Shown piece after piece: positions 18,733 to 28,120 of a stretch of 64,000 bases of DNA (positions within the stretch are counted from its first letter, which is position 1; each line of letters begins with the position of its first letter). This DNA comes from Gammaproteobacteria bacterium (GTDB lineage: Bacteria; Pseudomonadota; Gammaproteobacteria; UBA9339): positions 1-64,000 of the forward strand of contig JAMCWR010000073.1 of assembly GCA_023480665.1 (NCBI GenBank), given 5' to 3'. Position numbers and translations under genes: made by a program. The notes beneath the pieces were generated by a model, which worked only from the letters and a program-made list of their open reading frames with translations, ran no database searches and had not been told where the DNA came from.

Positions 18733-19317
18733 TTATTTGTTCCAATTTGCAAAACGCGCTAAGTTGAATCGAAATACTAAAAGCCAAGCAAGAAATATAT
18801 CGCATATTCCTTGCAGAACATTAAATATCACAATGATATACCAGGGCACATTTGCAATTGCATTTTGTGATCCCATGCCAGTCCAAATTGGAATAGCATA
18901 ATAATAATTTAATGGTAGTGAAATTATGCTGCGAATAATTAAGCCAAAGATTACTGGAAAAATTAAATATTGGATGCTTTGATAAGCTGCAGCAGTTTTT
19001 CTGGTTATGCATGTCCAAAGGTATAAGCAAAGCCAAAGTGGCATTGTAGCGGCCCATTTCATGGATGCGCCAAGCCAAGTTTCAGGTGCAAAGAGTGTGA
19101 TGATTATTACGCCTAAGAGTGAAGTGACAAGTGCGCCGCGGATGCCGAATAAGAATTGAGCAATAATCCAAGAGGTTGCCACGATATCTATCCACATGCC
19201 AAATTGCGGGGATTGGTAACCGATATGTAATAATTGAGTTACTGCTGAAACGGTAGCTAAAGCCGAGCAGATCGCAAGTTCCCTGGTAGTGAGTTTTTTT
19301 CCAAACATAGATTGCAT
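18733..19317 (-). CDS. ECF transporter substrate-binding (S) component, probably for thiamine
   Basis: A 194-residue protein with about six hydrophobic helices and many Trp and Tyr residues, the profile of ECF S components. Its N-terminus (LTTRELAICSALATVSAVTQLL) resembles the conserved first helix that contacts EcfT. The substrate is inferred from the next gene upstream, thiamine pyrophosphokinase, with which it forms one operon; hydroxymethylpyrimidine is an alternative. The start may be 19317 or the ATG three codons later. Confidence 0.72.
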   Translation of the reverse strand: MQSMFGKKLTTRELAICSALATVSAVTQLLHIGYQSPQFGMWIDIVATSWIIAQFLFGIRGALVTSLLGVIIITLFAPETWLGASMKWAATMPLWLCLYLWTCITRKTAAAYQSIQYLIFPVIFGLIIRSIISLPLNYYYAIPIWTGMGSQNAIANVPWYIIVIFNVLQGICDIFLAWLLVFRFNLARFANWNK

Positions 19318-19343
19318 TATATATCAAAAATAAGTATTTAAAT

Positions 19344-19982
19344 CTAGTCTTCAATAAATAATAACAATCTACCTGAAGTGAAATTGATGTTAACTGGAGT
19401 GCTTAAAAATTCATTTGATAATGTTAAGGTATCGCCGAGGTTTAAATCATAACTATTTAGAGTAAATTTGCTGCCCGTAACTGATAAATTTTTAACCACA
19501 TCACAATAGGCTTGGATTGAAAATAATTTACCTTTTTTAGCGCTGATCACTGTTGGGCGGTCAATTAACCTAGTTGAGCCAAAATCATCTTTTAAAGATG
19601 CATTAACATTTAAGGCCAAGCATTGTGCTAAAATCCCCAGGTTTCCAACGGCATGGTCAATACGTTTGCCGCCGGTGCAGCCAAGAAAAACAATATTTGT
19701 GGCGCCGAGCGCAACTGCTTTTTTTAGCGCAAGTAAAATATCAGTTTCTGCTTTATCTTTTGGATGCTTTTCAATAATTATATGCGATTTTTTGCTGAAA
19801 TTTTTTAGTGCTGTATCTGTTATTGAATCAAAATCGCCAATTAAATGGTGCGGCTCAAAATTTTGTTTGAGTAGACAATTTGCCCCACCATCCGCACAGA
19901 TAATTGTTTTGGCATTTTTTATTTCTTTGGCAAGAAGTTTTGCCGAAGGTGGTGTGCCACCACCAATGATAATTGTGTTCAT
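19344..19982 (-). CDS. thiN: Thiamine pyrophosphokinase
   Basis: Converts thiamine to thiamine diphosphate using ATP. The 212-residue product has the family motifs CADGGANCL, LIGDFDSI (metal/phosphate-binding Asp cluster), the DKAETD motif and CTGGKRIDHAVGNL. As the first gene of a thiN-S-A-T operon it would trap imported thiamine by phosphorylation. No thiamine biosynthesis gene is seen in the window. A TATAAT box lies only 7 bases before the ATG on this strand, so the mRNA may be leaderless; no TPP riboswitch motif was found upstream. Confidence 0.9.
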   Translation of the reverse strand: MNTIIIGGGTPPSAKLLAKEIKNAKTIICADGGANCLLKQNFEPHHLIGDFDSITDTALKNFSKKSHIIIEKHPKDKAETDILLALKKAVALGATNIVFLGCTGGKRIDHAVGNLGILAQCLALNVNASLKDDFGSTRLIDRPTVISAKKGKLFSIQAYCDVVKNLSVTGSKFTLNSYDLNLGDTLTLSNEFLSTPVNINFTSGRLLLFIED

Positions 19983-20010
19983 GGTTCTAATTATAGCAGA
20001 AAATGTTAGC

Positions 20011-20037
20011 TTGACCGAGTTTAGGCATAAGTATAAT
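20011..20037 (+). promoter_or_regulatory. Probable promoter of the fucP operon
   Basis: TTGACC (20011-20016) and TATAAT (20032-20037) are 15 bases apart, and a TAATCT at 17-base spacing overlaps the latter. It lies 33 bases before the fucP ATG and diverges from the thiN promoter region. Confidence 0.45.
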
Positions 20038-20070
20038 CTTTAGCAAATTCATTAACTTTTGTGAGAAATT

Positions 20071-21360
20071 ATGACTCAATTAGCGCAAAATCAGTCATTC
20101 TTTAAAAACTTTTCTAAAACATTTAAAACAACTGATGGCAAAGATTACACCAAGATCTTTATTTTAGTGTCTACCTTATTTTTGCTCTGGGGTTTTTCGA
20201 TGGGGCTGATTGATGTTTTAAATAAACACTTTCAAGAGTATTTGCATCTTTCAAAAGCAAAATCCGGTTTTATTCAATTTGCCTACTATATTGGCTATTT
20301 TATTATGGCAATTCCAGCCGGTTATTTTGCGAAAAAATTTGGATATAAGGGCGGGATTGTGGCGGGTCTATTTTTGGTAGCGCTTGGGTCTTTGTGGGCA
20401 ATCCCCGCAACAAAAATCGGTACATTTTCGGTATTTTTAGTTGGTCTATTCATCATTGCAGCCGGGTTATCATCTCTAGAGACAGTCGCTAATCCATACA
20501 CCACACTGCTTGGGCCGGTGAATCTTGGTGCGGCACGAATTAATTTAGCCCAGAGTTGCAACGCTATTGGCCAAATGCTTGGGCCACTGATTGGCGGCCA
20601 AATAATTTTGTCAGAAAAAATTGGTGAAACCACTGGTAATGCAACTTTATATATTCCATATGCTGGAATCGCTTTAATTGTAATTTTATTAGCCGCGATA
20701 TTTTTGTTAGTAAAGCTGCCTGAAAATTTTTCACAGATTGAAATTGACAGTGCTAAAAATACTAAAATTCCCGCAAATAAACCGCTTTGGAAAAAATGGC
20801 ATTTTAATTGTGCTGTGATTTCACAGTTATTTTATTTGGTTGCACAAACCGGGATCTTTAGTTTTTTTATCAATTATACCGTCAGCAATTTACCAAATTG
20901 TAGCGACAGGACGGCATCGGTTTACTTATCGCTTGGTGGTCTTGGCATGTTTTTGGCAGGTAGAATTATTGGCAGTTTTATTTTAAGAAAGGCAAAACCT
21001 GATAAAGCATTGGCTGTATATGCGCTAGTAAACAGTGTTTTAATGCTTATTGTGATGCTTGCCGCTGGCAGGCTCGGAGTAATTGCATTAATTGCTAGTT
21101 TCTTCTTTATGTCGATCATGTTTCCGACAACTTTTGCTTTAGGCATTTACGAGTTGGGCAATCAGACGAAACAGGCATCATCTTTTTTAGTGATGACGCT
21201 AGTTGGTGGCGCATTTACTCCTGTCATGGGATATATTGCTGATGTTACGAATATTAGCTTTGGCTTTATTGTGCCTTTGAGTTGTTTTGTGATTATTTTT
21301 CTCTACGGTATATTTTGGAAAAAAATTGTTTATCGTGATCGTGAAAGTAGGTTTGTATAA
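20071..21360 (+). CDS. fucP: FucP-family sugar:H+ symporter (MFS)
   Basis: A 429-residue, 12-helix major facilitator transporter. It has FucP-family landmarks: LLWGFSMGLIDVLNKHFQ in helix 1, YYIGYFIMAIPAGYFAKK, LETVANPYTTLLGP in helix 4 and the NLAQSCNAIGQMLGPLIGG-like stretch. FucP imports L-fucose, and also D-arabinose, with a proton. The next three genes are a mutarotase, an isomerase and a kinase, consistent with an uptake and entry operon. The exact sugar is not proven. Confidence 0.88.
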   Translation: MTQLAQNQSFFKNFSKTFKTTDGKDYTKIFILVSTLFLLWGFSMGLIDVLNKHFQEYLHLSKAKSGFIQFAYYIGYFIMAIPAGYFAKKFGYKGGIVAGLFLVALGSLWAIPATKIGTFSVFLVGLFIIAAGLSSLETVANPYTTLLGPVNLGAARINLAQSCNAIGQMLGPLIGGQIILSEKIGETTGNATLYIPYAGIALIVILLAAIFLLVKLPENFSQIEIDSAKNTKIPANKPLWKKWHFNCAVISQLFYLVAQTGIFSFFINYTVSNLPNCSDRTASVYLSLGGLGMFLAGRIIGSFILRKAKPDKALAVYALVNSVLMLIVMLAAGRLGVIALIASFFFMSIMFPTTFALGIYELGNQTKQASSFLVMTLVGGAFTPVMGYIADVTNISFGFIVPLSCFVIIFLYGIFWKKIVYRDRESRFV

Positions 21361-21378
21361 AACACTAGGAGAAATTAT

Positions 21379-21801
21379 ATGCTACGCGGGATTTCAAAAT
21401 ATTTTAGCCCAGAATTATTGGCAGCGATTTATAAAATGGGGCATGGTGATGAAATTGTTTTGGCAGATGCATTTTTTCCGGGGCACAGTATTAATACTAA
21501 TGTAATCCGCGCCGATGGAGTTAATATCGAAGATTTACTTTCAGCTATATTGCCGCTATTTCCACTTGATACTTTTGTGGATGACAAAATAGTAATGATG
21601 TCGGCAGTAAAAGGAGATAGCTTTGATATAGAAATTGAAAAAAATTATTTAAAAATTATTGATCAGTATTTTAAAAACGCAAAAATCACCAAAATTGATC
21701 GGTTTGATTTTTATGCTCGAGCAAAAAATGCATTTGCTGTGGTGGTTACAGGCAGTGATAAAAAATATGCCAATATAATATTAAAGAAAGGCATTAAATA
21801 A
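21379..21801 (+). CDS. fucU: L-fucose mutarotase (FucU/RbsD family)
   Basis: A 140-residue RbsD/FucU fold protein. MLRGISKYFSPELLAAIYKMGHGD gives the conserved N-terminus with the catalytic His (GHGD), followed by the LADAFFPGHS motif and a C-terminal DRFDFYARAKNAFAVV stretch. FucU interconverts alpha and beta anomers of L-fucose. The Met-Leu start follows CTAGGAGA. Between transporter and isomerase its role would be to supply the anomer the isomerase uses. Confidence 0.88.
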   Translation: MLRGISKYFSPELLAAIYKMGHGDEIVLADAFFPGHSINTNVIRADGVNIEDLLSAILPLFPLDTFVDDKIVMMSAVKGDSFDIEIEKNYLKIIDQYFKNAKITKIDRFDFYARAKNAFAVVVTGSDKKYANIILKKGIK

Positions 21802-21855
21802 TTATTGTAATTTATTGAAAGAATACATAAATATTTATTTTATTGGAGAAGGAAA

Positions 21856-23376
21856 ATGAAAAAGAAAATTGCAATATTTTGGCCGGGAGATTATCGCGAA
21901 TTACCAAATAAAGCAGCAATTCCGGAAATAACACAAAGCACCGAGCAGCTAGAAAAAGCATTAAAAAAGCTTGGCTATGAATCTTATCGTATCCAAGGGT
22001 TTATTACCAAACCACATGAAGCAATTGAAAAGCTTAGTCAAATAAATGATCCGATCATAGGAATGTATGCGCATTGGGTTTATGGGCCACATACTACTGA
22101 TGGGGTAGTTGGCAAAAATAATCCACTATTACTTGTGAGTAATTTTTCTGGAACATGGCCGGGTTTGGTTGGGCTACTAAATACTGCAGCATGTTTAGAA
22201 ATGGTTGGGCGAAAATGTAGCAGAATTTGGACAGATGCCGTCGATTGGACTTCTGACAAAAAATTCCTCGAGCGCCTAAAAGAGTGGTGTGAAACTGGTC
22301 AGATAAAATATCGACAGGATGAGATATCAACAAAAATTAACATTACCCAGAAGGCGCAAAAAATTGCGCAAGCAATTGCCACTGCTATTTCTAAGCGCAG
22401 AATACTAGCTTTAATGCTCGGTGATACTTCAATGGGCATGATTAATGGTTACCTTGGCCCGAGGTTTCTTACTCCACATGGTTTCACTGAACACAAAGTT
22501 GATCAAGCATGGATTATTGCGCGAGGTCAAAAAATTTCTTCAAAGCGAATTGAGGCGGCATATAATTTTGTTAAAGAGCATGGAGTGGTTTTTCATTATC
22601 ACGGAAAAGGTGCAGAAGATTTTGATGAAAATGCCACCAAAGAACAGCTGCGTGATTATTTAGCAGTATTGGATTTAGTAGATGAATTTAAGGCTGATTG
22701 TGTCGGTTGGCAGTATCAATTAGGCTTGATTGATCTTAGGCCACCTTCTGATTTTGCTGAAGGGTTATTAAATTCAGCATGTCGGCCAGAATCAAACGGC
22801 GAGCCAATTATTACTGCTACAGAAGCAGATCAAGGTAATCTAATTCCCATGGAGTTGATGAAAAGGATTTTAAAAGCTAAAAAAATGCCACCTTGTGTTA
22901 TGTTTCATGATGTACGTTGGGGTAAAGAGTATGCAGGGCATTTTGTCTGGGTGCTTTTGAACTCAGGTTCTTGTAGCGCATATGCATTTAATCATGATTT
23001 AAATTCTTTACGTGGTGTGCATTCATATCGGCAGCCGCGAGGTTATTTTAAAGTACCCGGCGGGACTTTTACTGGTGAAAGTTTGCCTGGCAAAATCACT
23101 TGGGCTAGAACCTATTTAAAAGATAATAAACTTTGGATGGATATAGGAATAGGCGAGGCGCTAAAATTACCAGAACAAATTCGTGATGAGCTTTGGAAGG
23201 GCACTAATTCTGAATGGCCTTTTATGGCTGCTGATTTGGGAATTTCGCAAGAAACTTTAATGGCGCATTATTTAAGTAATCATATCGCAGTTGCTTATGG
23301 TGACATTTTTCAGGAGTTAATCGCGCTGAGTCAATTGCTTGGGTTTAAAGTACGAATTCTAAAAGCGAAAAGGTAA
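21856..23376 (+). CDS. L-fucose / D-arabinose isomerase family protein
   Basis: A 506-residue member of the FucI/AraA isomerase fold. The N-terminal part begins KIAIFWPGDYRELPN. The C-terminal catalytic region has WQYQLGLIDLRPPSDFAEGLLN, TATEADQGN (metal-binding Glu/Asp), and a late SNHIAVAYGD stretch matching the metal-binding His region of FucI. E. coli FucI is about 590 residues, so this is a shorter subfamily. FucI enzymes accept L-fucose and D-arabinose, giving L-fuculose or D-ribulose. A strong ribosome-binding site (TTGGAGAAGG) precedes the ATG. Confidence 0.75.
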   Translation: MKKKIAIFWPGDYRELPNKAAIPEITQSTEQLEKALKKLGYESYRIQGFITKPHEAIEKLSQINDPIIGMYAHWVYGPHTTDGVVGKNNPLLLVSNFSGTWPGLVGLLNTAACLEMVGRKCSRIWTDAVDWTSDKKFLERLKEWCETGQIKYRQDEISTKINITQKAQKIAQAIATAISKRRILALMLGDTSMGMINGYLGPRFLTPHGFTEHKVDQAWIIARGQKISSKRIEAAYNFVKEHGVVFHYHGKGAEDFDENATKEQLRDYLAVLDLVDEFKADCVGWQYQLGLIDLRPPSDFAEGLLNSACRPESNGEPIITATEADQGNLIPMELMKRILKAKKMPPCVMFHDVRWGKEYAGHFVWVLLNSGSCSAYAFNHDLNSLRGVHSYRQPRGYFKVPGGTFTGESLPGKITWARTYLKDNKLWMDIGIGEALKLPEQIRDELWKGTNSEWPFMAADLGISQETLMAHYLSNHIAVAYGDIFQELIALSQLLGFKVRILKAKR

Positions 23377-23399
23377 AAAATAAATTTTTTGGAGGTAGC

Positions 23400-25022
23400 G
23401 TGGCTAAATATTATTTAGGAATTGATGTTGGCACTGGCAGTGCTCGCGCTGGGATTTTTAATACAGCAGGAAAAATGCTTGCAGAAACCGTACAACCCAT
23501 AAAAACCTGGCGCTATGCTGAGGTTTTTGTTGAGCAATCTTCTGATGATATTTGGCATGCCTGCGCTATCGCAGTAAAAGGTGCGTTGAAAAAAGCACAG
23601 CTAAAAGCATCTGCAATAAAAGGCATTGGTTTTGATGCGACTTGTTCTCTAGTGGTTTTAGGTGAAAATGATCAGCCGTTGAGCGTAAGCGCTAGCGGCA
23701 AAAGCGCGCAAAATATTATTGTTTGGATGGATCATCGCGCTATTTTGCAGGCAAAGCGTATTAATGCTACGCAGCACGAAGTTTTAAAATATGTTGGTGG
23801 TAATATTTCACCTGAAATGGAGACGCCAAAACTTTTGTGGCTCAAAGAAAATTTGCCGCAAACTTGGCGACGTGCCAAATTATTTTTAGATTTACCGGAT
23901 TTTCTAGTGTACCGCGCAACGGGGCAGGCGACACGCTCGCTGTGTTCAACAGTTTGCAAATGGACTTATCGTGGGGATGTTGGAAGATGGGATGGTAGCT
24001 ATTTTAAAAAAATTGGTTTAAGTGATTTAATTAATAATAATTATGAAAAAATTGGTAACAAAGTTTGGCCGATTGGTGAAGCAGTTGGTAGCGGTTTAAC
24101 AAAAAAGTCAGCAGAGGAACTAGGCCTTTTGCCAGGCACTCCTGTTGGTGTTTCAGTAATTGATGCGGATGCTGGTGGCATTGGCGTAATTGGTATGAAG
24201 GTAAATTCGCTTGCCTCTGATTTATCAAAACGCTTGGCATTAATTGCTGGCACTTCAAGTTGCCATATGGCTGTTTCAAAAAAGCCTAATTTTATTCCAG
24301 GAGTTTGGGGCCCATACTATTCAGCAATGATTCCGGGGATGTGGCTTACCGAAGGCGGTCAATCCGCTACTGGCTCATTATTGGATCATATTATTTTTTC
24401 GCATACAAAAAGCATTGAATTAAAAAAGCAAGCGCAGACATCTTCTAAATCTGTGTATGAAATTTTAAATGCAAATTTATCTGTGCTTGCAAAAAACACT
24501 GCATTTAAAGCTGCTTTGACTAGTGAGTTACATGTATTACCATATTTTCATGGCAATCGTTCGCCACGCGCAAATCCAAATTTACGCGGCATGATTTCAG
24601 GTTTACGGCTTTCGGACTCTATTTCTGATATAGCGCTGTTGTACTATGCGACTTTGCAAGCAATTGCATATGGAACAAAACACATTATTGATACGTTAAA
24701 TGCGCATGGTTACAAGATTAAAACAATTTTTGCGTGCGGTGGTGGCAGCAATAACCCACTTTTTTTGCAAGAACATGCTGATATTACCGGGTGCCAAATT
24801 ATTTTACCAAAAGAACCAGAGGCAATGTTGCTTGGCAGCGCAATTTTAGGCGCGGTTGCGGCTAAGCAATACCTTTCAGTGCCAGCTGCAATGCAGGCAA
24901 TGAGCAAGCCCGGCAGAATTATTAAACCGAATCGCTCCGCTTCTTTGCAAAAATTTCACGCCCGAAAGTATCGAATATTTTTGGAAATGTGCAAGGATCA
25001 ATTGAAATACGAAAAGATGTAA
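23400..25022 (+). CDS. FGGY-family carbohydrate kinase, D-ribulokinase type
   Basis: A 540-residue sugar kinase. N-terminal LGIDVGTGSARAGIF is the phosphate-1 loop of the FGGY fold. GTSSCHMAVSKK, VWGPYYSAMIPGMWL and TEGGQSATG closely resemble the D-ribulokinase/FGGY branch found from bacteria to humans. That branch phosphorylates D-ribulose at C5, feeding the pentose phosphate pathway. ACGGGSNNPLFLQEHAD is the C-terminal ATP-binding motif. The start is a GTG preceded by GGAGG. Following a FucI-like isomerase, it favours D-arabinose to D-ribulose 5-phosphate over L-fucose, but fuculokinase activity is not excluded. Confidence 0.82.
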   Translation: MAKYYLGIDVGTGSARAGIFNTAGKMLAETVQPIKTWRYAEVFVEQSSDDIWHACAIAVKGALKKAQLKASAIKGIGFDATCSLVVLGENDQPLSVSASGKSAQNIIVWMDHRAILQAKRINATQHEVLKYVGGNISPEMETPKLLWLKENLPQTWRRAKLFLDLPDFLVYRATGQATRSLCSTVCKWTYRGDVGRWDGSYFKKIGLSDLINNNYEKIGNKVWPIGEAVGSGLTKKSAEELGLLPGTPVGVSVIDADAGGIGVIGMKVNSLASDLSKRLALIAGTSSCHMAVSKKPNFIPGVWGPYYSAMIPGMWLTEGGQSATGSLLDHIIFSHTKSIELKKQAQTSSKSVYEILNANLSVLAKNTAFKAALTSELHVLPYFHGNRSPRANPNLRGMISGLRLSDSISDIALLYYATLQAIAYGTKHIIDTLNAHGYKIKTIFACGGGSNNPLFLQEHADITGCQIILPKEPEAMLLGSAILGAVAAKQYLSVPAAMQAMSKPGRIIKPNRSASLQKFHARKYRIFLEMCKDQLKYEKM

Positions 25023-25034
25023 CATTTTCGCCAA

Positions 25035-26762
25035 TTAAAACTGAATTCCTTTTTGGATTAATTTAATAAATTCTTTTTTGCTGTATGTGGAATGCCAATA
25101 TTGCAGATAATCTTCTTTTGGAATAGCTAGAAGCTTTACGGGTTTTTTGGCCATGATTGTAGCATTTCGCACATCACCGCGAATTATCCCTGTGCTCCCA
25201 AGCGGAGTAAATGCCGCAACATTAAATGGGCTATATGATCCAATTGGATAGCCAATCAAACCAGATGAAAATGGAAAGTAGGCGATGCCAGAAAAAGATT
25301 TAGCTTCAAATAGTGTATCTGTAGCATTTATCTTAACAATGCGTGCGTGTTTAAACGCTCGCTTGATGTCGATAGCTTTAAGTTTGGAACCATGGGCCGA
25401 AACTTTTTTTAAAAAAGCTTTTTTTACACTATTTGACCAATCTATGTTTTCACTATTTATATATTTTTCGTACTCAAGTTGCGGAATGTTTTTTAAAGAA
25501 GGAACAATTTCAATATAATTACGCAAGCTAGGTTTGATTGAGATAAGTTTTTTTTGTAATTTTTTAACAAAATCTGGATTGTCGTCTGTGTTTTCAAGAA
25601 GGATCTTTGGTCGAGCTTTTGGGAGAAAGTCCGGACTTGCATTTCGTACAAAAGTATCAAAAACATCGTAATCAAGTTGTGCAACTACTTTGGTGAGGTT
25701 TGCTACACCGCGTAAAGTTGCGTCTTTAGTATGGAAAAAACCACGATGAAATTCAAAACGTAAATTTCCCTCTTTGCATAAGCAAATGTTTGCAATGTTA
25801 GATTCTGCGCTACTAATTGGATCATTTAGTTCAAGAAAATACATTTTGCGTGATCCACTTGCCAGAGCAAAAATTGCTTTCGCAGTAAATTGATCAACAA
25901 AAACTTGAAATTGTGCTGAAGTTTTTAAGGTAGTGCCACGCTGCCTTAGTGCATCAGAACAACGCAGAGCTCGCAAAGTGTCAATGATATCAATAACAAG
26001 CTCTTTAGTTTTTTTGTTTGTACTTAAAAGCCAGGCAAAACTTTCAGTATTAAAATCTCGATAAAACTTTTTTAGTTGTTTTTGAAGTTGCGTATTTTGC
26101 CATGAAATCTTGATATTTTTTGATTTACTTGTTTTTAATTGATATTGATAAGGTAGGCTATGCGCAATAAAAAATCGCATGCGTTGTTGGAGTTTTTTTG
26201 GGTTGTTTAATAGCTCAACCGGGACCAATACTTTGCGGTGACACACGGCAAGGCTAAGAATTTCACGGAATACTATTTCTGGTGCAACTTGAATTTCTCC
26301 GCGATGATACATGGACAAAAGTAGCCATGGAATATTGCCAATATTTTTTTCCCACATTGCTTTAAATATTGGCTGAAAATTTTTGCTAAAAACTTCTTGC
26401 GCTACAAATTCTCCATGCATTTCTCGACCAAACTTTGATACATCAGACATACCGATATCGTGAATAAGCCCTAAAACAATGCCGCAGTTTTGCATAAACT
26501 CCAGGTTTTTATTGGTACGCTTTGGAATAAGCACACCATTTATGGTTTTTAAAATAACTGGAGTTTGTTCTGCAACATCAGTTGCATGAATAAAACCATG
26601 ATCACTATAAAGCGCAATGTTTGTGTCTGAAGTTGTAAGAAAATTTTTACTATGGATCATTGCCCTAAAACTAGAGCCTTGCGGAATTTTTGCATAATAT
26701 TGTTGATTAATCGTGTCACTAATTTGTTTTGGATAAACATCACTAACAGTGCATTGAGTCAT
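25035..26762 (-). CDS. HD-domain protein with C-terminal cyclic-nucleotide-binding-like domain
   Basis: A 575-residue protein of unknown function. The N-terminal part has metal-binding HD features: DHGFIHATDV (His55, His59), LIHDIGMSD (His101-Asp102), MHGEF (His116) and SMYHRGE (His153). The middle (about 200-460) is not recognised. Residues about 465-560 resemble a cyclic-nucleotide-binding beta-roll: FKHARIVKINATDTLFEA, a Gly/Pro-rich loop, and RNATIMAKKPVKLLAIPKEDY. No transmembrane helix or signal peptide was seen. It starts 12 bases after the class I aldolase gene on the same strand, so the two are probably co-transcribed. A signal-responsive phosphohydrolase is a plausible guess only. 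Confidence 0.6.
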   Translation of the reverse strand: MTQCTVSDVYPKQISDTINQQYYAKIPQGSSFRAMIHSKNFLTTSDTNIALYSDHGFIHATDVAEQTPVILKTINGVLIPKRTNKNLEFMQNCGIVLGLIHDIGMSDVSKFGREMHGEFVAQEVFSKNFQPIFKAMWEKNIGNIPWLLLSMYHRGEIQVAPEIVFREILSLAVCHRKVLVPVELLNNPKKLQQRMRFFIAHSLPYQYQLKTSKSKNIKISWQNTQLQKQLKKFYRDFNTESFAWLLSTNKKTKELVIDIIDTLRALRCSDALRQRGTTLKTSAQFQVFVDQFTAKAIFALASGSRKMYFLELNDPISSAESNIANICLCKEGNLRFEFHRGFFHTKDATLRGVANLTKVVAQLDYDVFDTFVRNASPDFLPKARPKILLENTDDNPDFVKKLQKKLISIKPSLRNYIEIVPSLKNIPQLEYEKYINSENIDWSNSVKKAFLKKVSAHGSKLKAIDIKRAFKHARIVKINATDTLFEAKSFSGIAYFPFSSGLIGYPIGSYSPFNVAAFTPLGSTGIIRGDVRNATIMAKKPVKLLAIPKEDYLQYWHSTYSKKEFIKLIQKGIQF

Positions 26763-26774
26763 TTTTGTTGTACC

Positions 26775-27794
26775 TCATTCTTTTTCCATTTCAGGCTTGT
26801 ATTTCCCGAGGCAAGCAAGGCTATTTAATTTAGCGCGCTTTAGAAGTTTTTTTTGGGCAAGAGGAATATTTTCATCCTTGCCATTCCAAGTTTTTAGGGC
26901 ATGTTCTTGCAATGCACGCCCATAGGAAAAGCTCAAATTCCATGGTTTTTTTGTGGCGAGAGAATTTATCGCATTTAGATGCGTAGTGGCTAATTCGGAT
27001 GATTGGCCGCCAGAGAGAAAATTGATAGTTGGCACTGCTGCTGGAACCGTTTCATATAATGTATTTAATGTGGCTAACGCAACTTCGTTAACTGTAGCTT
27101 TTAATTGAGCGTTTGTGCCAGCAATAACCATGCTGGGTTTTAAAATCATGCATTCGAAAATTATTTTGTGTTTGAATAATGCATGAAATACCTGGTGAAA
27201 TACAACCAAGCTAACGTCGCGACAGCGCTCAATGGAGTGATCGCCATCCATTAAAACTTCCGGTTCAACTATTGGAACGATATCAATACTTTGGCAAATT
27301 GCAGCATAGCGCGCTAGGACTTCTGCATTAGATTTTATTGCGATACGGTTTGGATTATGGGCTGTGATTTTAAATACAGCACGCCATTTGGCAAACCGTG
27401 CGCCTTGTTTTTTGTATTCGCTTAATCTTTCGCCAAGACCATCAAGACCTTGAGTGATATTGTCATCACTAAAATTTGCTAACGGGGTAAATCCTTTGTC
27501 AACTTTAACACCTGGAACAATGCCAAGTTCTGCTAACAGTTTTGGGAATGGTTTTTTGCCTTGAGTCGTTTGATACAAAGTTTCTTCAAAAAGAATGATG
27601 CCGCTTATGTATTCATTTAGCCCGGGAGTTGTGAATAACATTTCTCGATAAGCGCGGCGATTTTCTTCTGTAGACTCAAGGTTGATTGCCTGAAAGCGTT
27701 TTTTTATGGTTGGGGCGCTTTCATCCGCCGCTAAAATACCTTTGCCTTGAGTAGTAATTGAATTGACAGTTTGCAAAAGATTTGACGTGTTCAT
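26775..27794 (-). CDS. Fructose-bisphosphate aldolase, class I
   Basis: A 339-residue class I (Schiff-base) aldolase that cleaves fructose 1,6-bisphosphate to glyceraldehyde 3-phosphate and DHAP. The N-terminus has GKGILAADES, followed by FRQINLE-like and YREMLFTTPG stretches typical of the animal/plant-like class I enzymes. The Schiff-base Lys lies in MILKPSMV, and FLSGGQSSE binds the phosphate. This type is less common in bacteria than class II. It is followed closely by the HD protein gene. Cleavage of other ketose phosphates made by the sugar operon next door is possible but speculative. Confidence 0.92.
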   Translation of the reverse strand: MNTSNLLQTVNSITTQGKGILAADESAPTIKKRFQAINLESTEENRRAYREMLFTTPGLNEYISGIILFEETLYQTTQGKKPFPKLLAELGIVPGVKVDKGFTPLANFSDDNITQGLDGLGERLSEYKKQGARFAKWRAVFKITAHNPNRIAIKSNAEVLARYAAICQSIDIVPIVEPEVLMDGDHSIERCRDVSLVVFHQVFHALFKHKIIFECMILKPSMVIAGTNAQLKATVNEVALATLNTLYETVPAAVPTINFLSGGQSSELATTHLNAINSLATKKPWNLSFSYGRALQEHALKTWNGKDENIPLAQKKLLKRAKLNSLACLGKYKPEMEKE

Positions 27795-27931
27795 ACAAAA
27801 ATCTCCTTTTTTTGTCGGTAAATTACATTAAATATGGTCTTAATAAATTATAACTTAATGAATAATAAAAAGATATTGTTTCTGGTTTGTTGCAATAGGT
27901 TCTAATTGGTGCGTTTTTTGCTTTTAATTAT

Positions 27932-28032
27932 ATTGGGTTCGCTCGAGAAAGCTCGAGCTTAACCAACATATTAAAAAAATGATTTTTTTATTTTGCTGAG
28001 TCCTTTAGCAAAAAACGCGCTTGACCCAACTT
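27932..28032. repeat. REP-like palindromes in the fba-surE gap
   Basis: Two elements lie side by side. At 27932-27967 TTGGGTTCGCTCGAG is mirrored by GCTCGAGCTTAACCAA. At 27995-28032 the inverted form of the GTTGGGTC element appears (ending CGCGCTTGACCCAACT). The gap 27795-28316 otherwise holds one AT-rich interspersed repeat and no gene. Confidence 0.6.
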
Positions 28033-28120
28033 ACCATGAATTATTCAACAACGCCGATGTTGTCAGTATTTTAAGATAATTTATTAAAAATCAAAATGTT
28101 ACAACAAAAAATTTTTTCTA

